A DNA stretch of 37,793 nt from Burkholderiales bacterium (lineage in GTDB: Bacteria > Pseudomonadota > Gammaproteobacteria > Burkholderiales > Burkholderiaceae_C): the NCBI GenBank assembly GCA_003963005.1, contig RXJW01000037.1, positions 1 to 37,793 of the forward strand, given 5' to 3'. The notes under the pieces are model-generated. The model did not search any database, had not been told where the DNA came from, and was given only the letters and a program-made list of their open reading frames with translations. A program made the translations under genes and the position numbers. Shown here in pieces: positions 36,087-37,793 of this stretch (the stretch's first letter is position 1; every line of letters starts with the position of its first letter).

Positions 36087-36390
36087 ATGACCCACAGACT
36101 TGTCCACAGTTCGCGGGGACAAGACGGCGCTTTCACGTCATCCAGACCCGTGACATCCGCCCATCCAGGCTTGACTTATCCCCAAATTCGACACCCGTCA
36201 AGCCATTTGCACCCTCAGGCCCGACGCGGCCTCCACAAGCCTGCGGGCATGGCTAAGTCATTGATTCATATAGAACGGCATGGGTTGCTCAAAAATTCAG
36301 CAACCTAAGCGGAGCCGCATCACACAAGGACTTGGCGGCGATGGCACCCCGTTTTCCACAATGTTTTCCACAGACTCGGTGGATAGCTTG
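36087..36390. other. Non-coding stretch with several DnaA-box-like nonamers
   Basis: The gap 35918-36530 (613 bp) between minC and a small gene holds no gene I accept. It is less GC-rich than its surroundings. Near-consensus DnaA boxes (TTATCCACA) are TTGTCCACA (36100-36108), TTATCCCCA (36176-36184) and two TTTTCCACA copies 12 bp apart (36352-36360 and 36364-36372), plus weaker matches at 36088 and 36379. A 7-bp inverted repeat (GGTTGCT, 36283-36289; AGCAACC, 36299-36305) has an AT-rich loop. Whether DnaA binds here is untested. Confidence 0.5.
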
Positions 36391-36530
36391 CAGAACTGTT
36401 ACGGATCAGTGACTTAAGCGCGTTCCTTGAGGCGCTCTGTAGGTTTCGCGGCCAAGTGCGAGCACGCCGCTGCCGAGGCTGCGGGTACATTGGGCCATGC
36501 CCGCACCCCGCGGGCGCCGCAGGAGTACGC

Positions 36531-36713
36531 ATGGCCACGCCGAACTACAGCTACGAGAAACGCCAGCGTGAACTGGCCAAGAAGCGCAAGGCCGAAGAGA
36601 AGCGCCAACGCAAGCTCCACGGCAAGCCGGCCGAGGGGGACAGCAGCGAGCCCAACGACACCGACGCAGCGCCCGAGAGCCCGGACGCGCCTCCCGCCGA
36701 GCCGCAAACCTAG
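36531..36713 (+). CDS. Small charged protein, 60 residues
   Basis: The product begins MATPNYSYEKRQRELAKKRK and is strongly basic for about 32 residues, then turns acidic and Pro/Ala-rich (EGDSSEPNDTDAAPES). I recall similar short lysine-rich proteins in Burkholderiales, but no function. AGGAG lies 5 bp before the ATG, which fixes the start; the longer upstream frame is not used. It lies 33 bp before metG and reads in the same direction, so they may be cotranscribed. Confidence 0.8.
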   Translation: MATPNYSYEKRQRELAKKRKAEEKRQRKLHGKPAEGDSSEPNDTDAAPESPDAPPAEPQT

Positions 36714-36746
36714 AATCGCCGGCTTTCCCGTCCAGCCTCCGCGCCC

Positions 36747-37793
36747 ATGTCCCGCCAGCTTTTCGTCACCACTGCCCTGCCCTATGCGAACGCCGGTTTC
36801 CACATCGGCCACATCATGGAGTACACCCAGGCCGACATCTGGGTCCGCTACCAGCGCATGGCAGGTTCGCAGGTGCACTTCGTCTGCGCTGACGACGCCC
36901 ACGGCGCACCGATCATGATTGCCGCCGAGAAGGCCGGCACCACCCCGCAGGACTTCGTCGCCGGCATTGCCGCCGGCCGCAAGCAGTACCTGGACGGTTT
37001 CCACATCAGCTTCGACAACTGGCATTCCACGGACGGCTCGGAGAACCACGAGCTGTCGCGCGCGGTGTACCTCGCACTGCGCCAGAACGAGCTGATCACG
37101 ACCAAGACCATCGAGCAGTTCTTCGACCCTGCCAAGTCGATGTTCCTGCCGGACCGCTTCATCAAGGGCGAATGCCCCAAGTGCGGCGCGAAGGACCAAT
37201 ACGGCGACTCCTGCGAGGTCTGCGGCGCGGTCTACGCACCGACCGAGCTGAAGAACCCCTACTCGGTGCTGTCCGGCGCGACGCCGGTGCTCAAGACCAG
37301 CGAGCACTATTTCTTCAAGCTGAGCGACCCGCGCTGCGTCGAGTTCCTCACCCAGTGGACGCAAGATGCCGGGCGCCTGCAGCCCGAGGTGCTCAACAAG
37401 ATCCGCGAGTGGTTCGAACCCGACGAGCAGGGCAACAACCGGCTGAGCGACTGGGACATCAGCCGCGATGCACCCTACTTCGGCATCGAGATTCCGGACG
37501 CCCCGGGCAAGTACTTCTACGTCTGGCTGGACGCGCCCATCGGCTACCTCGCCTCGCTGAAGAACTACTTCGGCAAGATCGGCAAGGATTTCGACGCGTT
37601 CATGGCCGATGACAAGGTGGAGCAGATCCACTTCATCGGCAAGGACATCACCTACTTCCACACGCTGTTCTGGCCGGCCATGCTGCACTTCAGCGGCCGC
37701 AAGACGCCCAACCACGTCTTCGTGCACGGCTTCATGACCGTCAATGGCGGCGAGAAGATGAGCAAGAGCCGCGGCACGGGCCTGGACCCGCTG
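36747..37793 (+). CDS. metG: Methionyl-tRNA synthetase, 3' end cut off by the window edge
   Basis: MetRS charges tRNA-Met for initiation and elongation. The 349 codons present (about half of a full-length enzyme of about 680-700) contain the class I HIGH motif in [21 protein letters not shown] (near 20-22), the zinc knuckle [18 protein letters not shown] and the KMSKS loop [12 protein letters not shown] just before the edge. The rest, including the anticodon-binding domain, lies outside. The start ATG at 36747 has no strong ribosome binding site. Confidence 0.96.
   Translation, partial: MSRQLFVTTALPYANAGFHIGHIMEYTQADIWVRYQRMAGSQVHFVCADDAHGAPIMIAAEKAGTTPQDFVAGIAAGRKQYLDGFHISFDNWHSTDGSENHELSRAVYLALRQNELITTKTIEQFFDPAKSMFLPDRFIKGECPKCGAKDQYGDSCEVCGAVYAPTELKNPYSVLSGATPVLKTSEHYFFKLSDPRCVEFLTQWTQDAGRLQPEVLNKIREWFEPDEQGNNRLSDWDISRDAPYFGIEIPDAPGKYFYVWLDAPIGYLASLKNYFGKIGKDFDAFMADDKVEQIHFIGKDITYFHTLFWPAMLHFSGRKTPNHVFVHGFMTVNGGEKMSKSRGTGLDPL

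Noticed and set aside
36087..36308. A 73-codon frame on the plus strand in the minC-metG gap
   Set aside because: No ribosome binding site, no recognisable pattern, and it spans likely DnaA sites; judged non-coding.

Overview
The window is about 38 kb of a high-GC, densely coding bacterial chromosome. Gene content and order suggest a betaproteobacterium of the order Burkholderiales, perhaps of the Rubrivivax/Leptothrix/Roseateles type. The pointers are nadD-rsfS-rlmH-maf-rng, minC-minD-minE, the orphan tolB-pal-cpoB, a type II lumazine synthase and a 60-residue lysine-rich protein next to metG. The family-level placement is inference. I see no prophage, insertion sequence, CRISPR array or rRNA.

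Region 1 (1-11184, almost all on the minus strand): a tRNA-Lys cut by the left edge, then a 13-gene same-strand run read right to left: yebC, purD, an acyltransferase, hemF, nadD, rsfS, rlmH, maf, rng, tolB, pal, cpoB, tcdA. From yebC to rlmH most joints are 1- to 4-base stop/start overlaps, so the run is probably one or a few long operons for ribosome maturation, NAD, heme and purine synthesis, nucleotide sanitation and envelope maintenance.

Region 2 (11254-20006): a parDE toxin-antitoxin pair (minus); then on the plus strand a HerA/YjgR-type ATPase, a chemoreceptor, a LytS/LytTR-type two-component pair, a small ribbon-helix-helix-like protein whose start codon lies inside a perfect 12-bp inverted repeat, a multi-pass membrane protein and glnS. 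The two-component, palindrome, small-regulator and membrane-protein block is the most unusual part of the window.

Region 3 (20041-27659): mostly minus strand. A small uncharacterised protein, DEAD-box helicase DbpA, an S41 peptidase, a membrane-anchored AraC-type regulator coupled to a SUI1/YciH protein, and a DPP-IV-like S9 peptidase. One plus-strand single-pass membrane protein lies among them.

Region 4 (27839-37793): a 1-Cys peroxiredoxin and a second chemoreceptor with a CheR/CheB tether (plus); dusC, a YgjP-like metallopeptidase and ribH behind an FMN riboswitch (minus); a 2Fe-2S ferredoxin and a second HTSNWD-type acyltransferase (plus); minCDE (minus); then a 613-bp non-coding stretch with several DnaA-box-like nonamers, a small charged protein, and the first 349 codons of metG, cut by the right edge.
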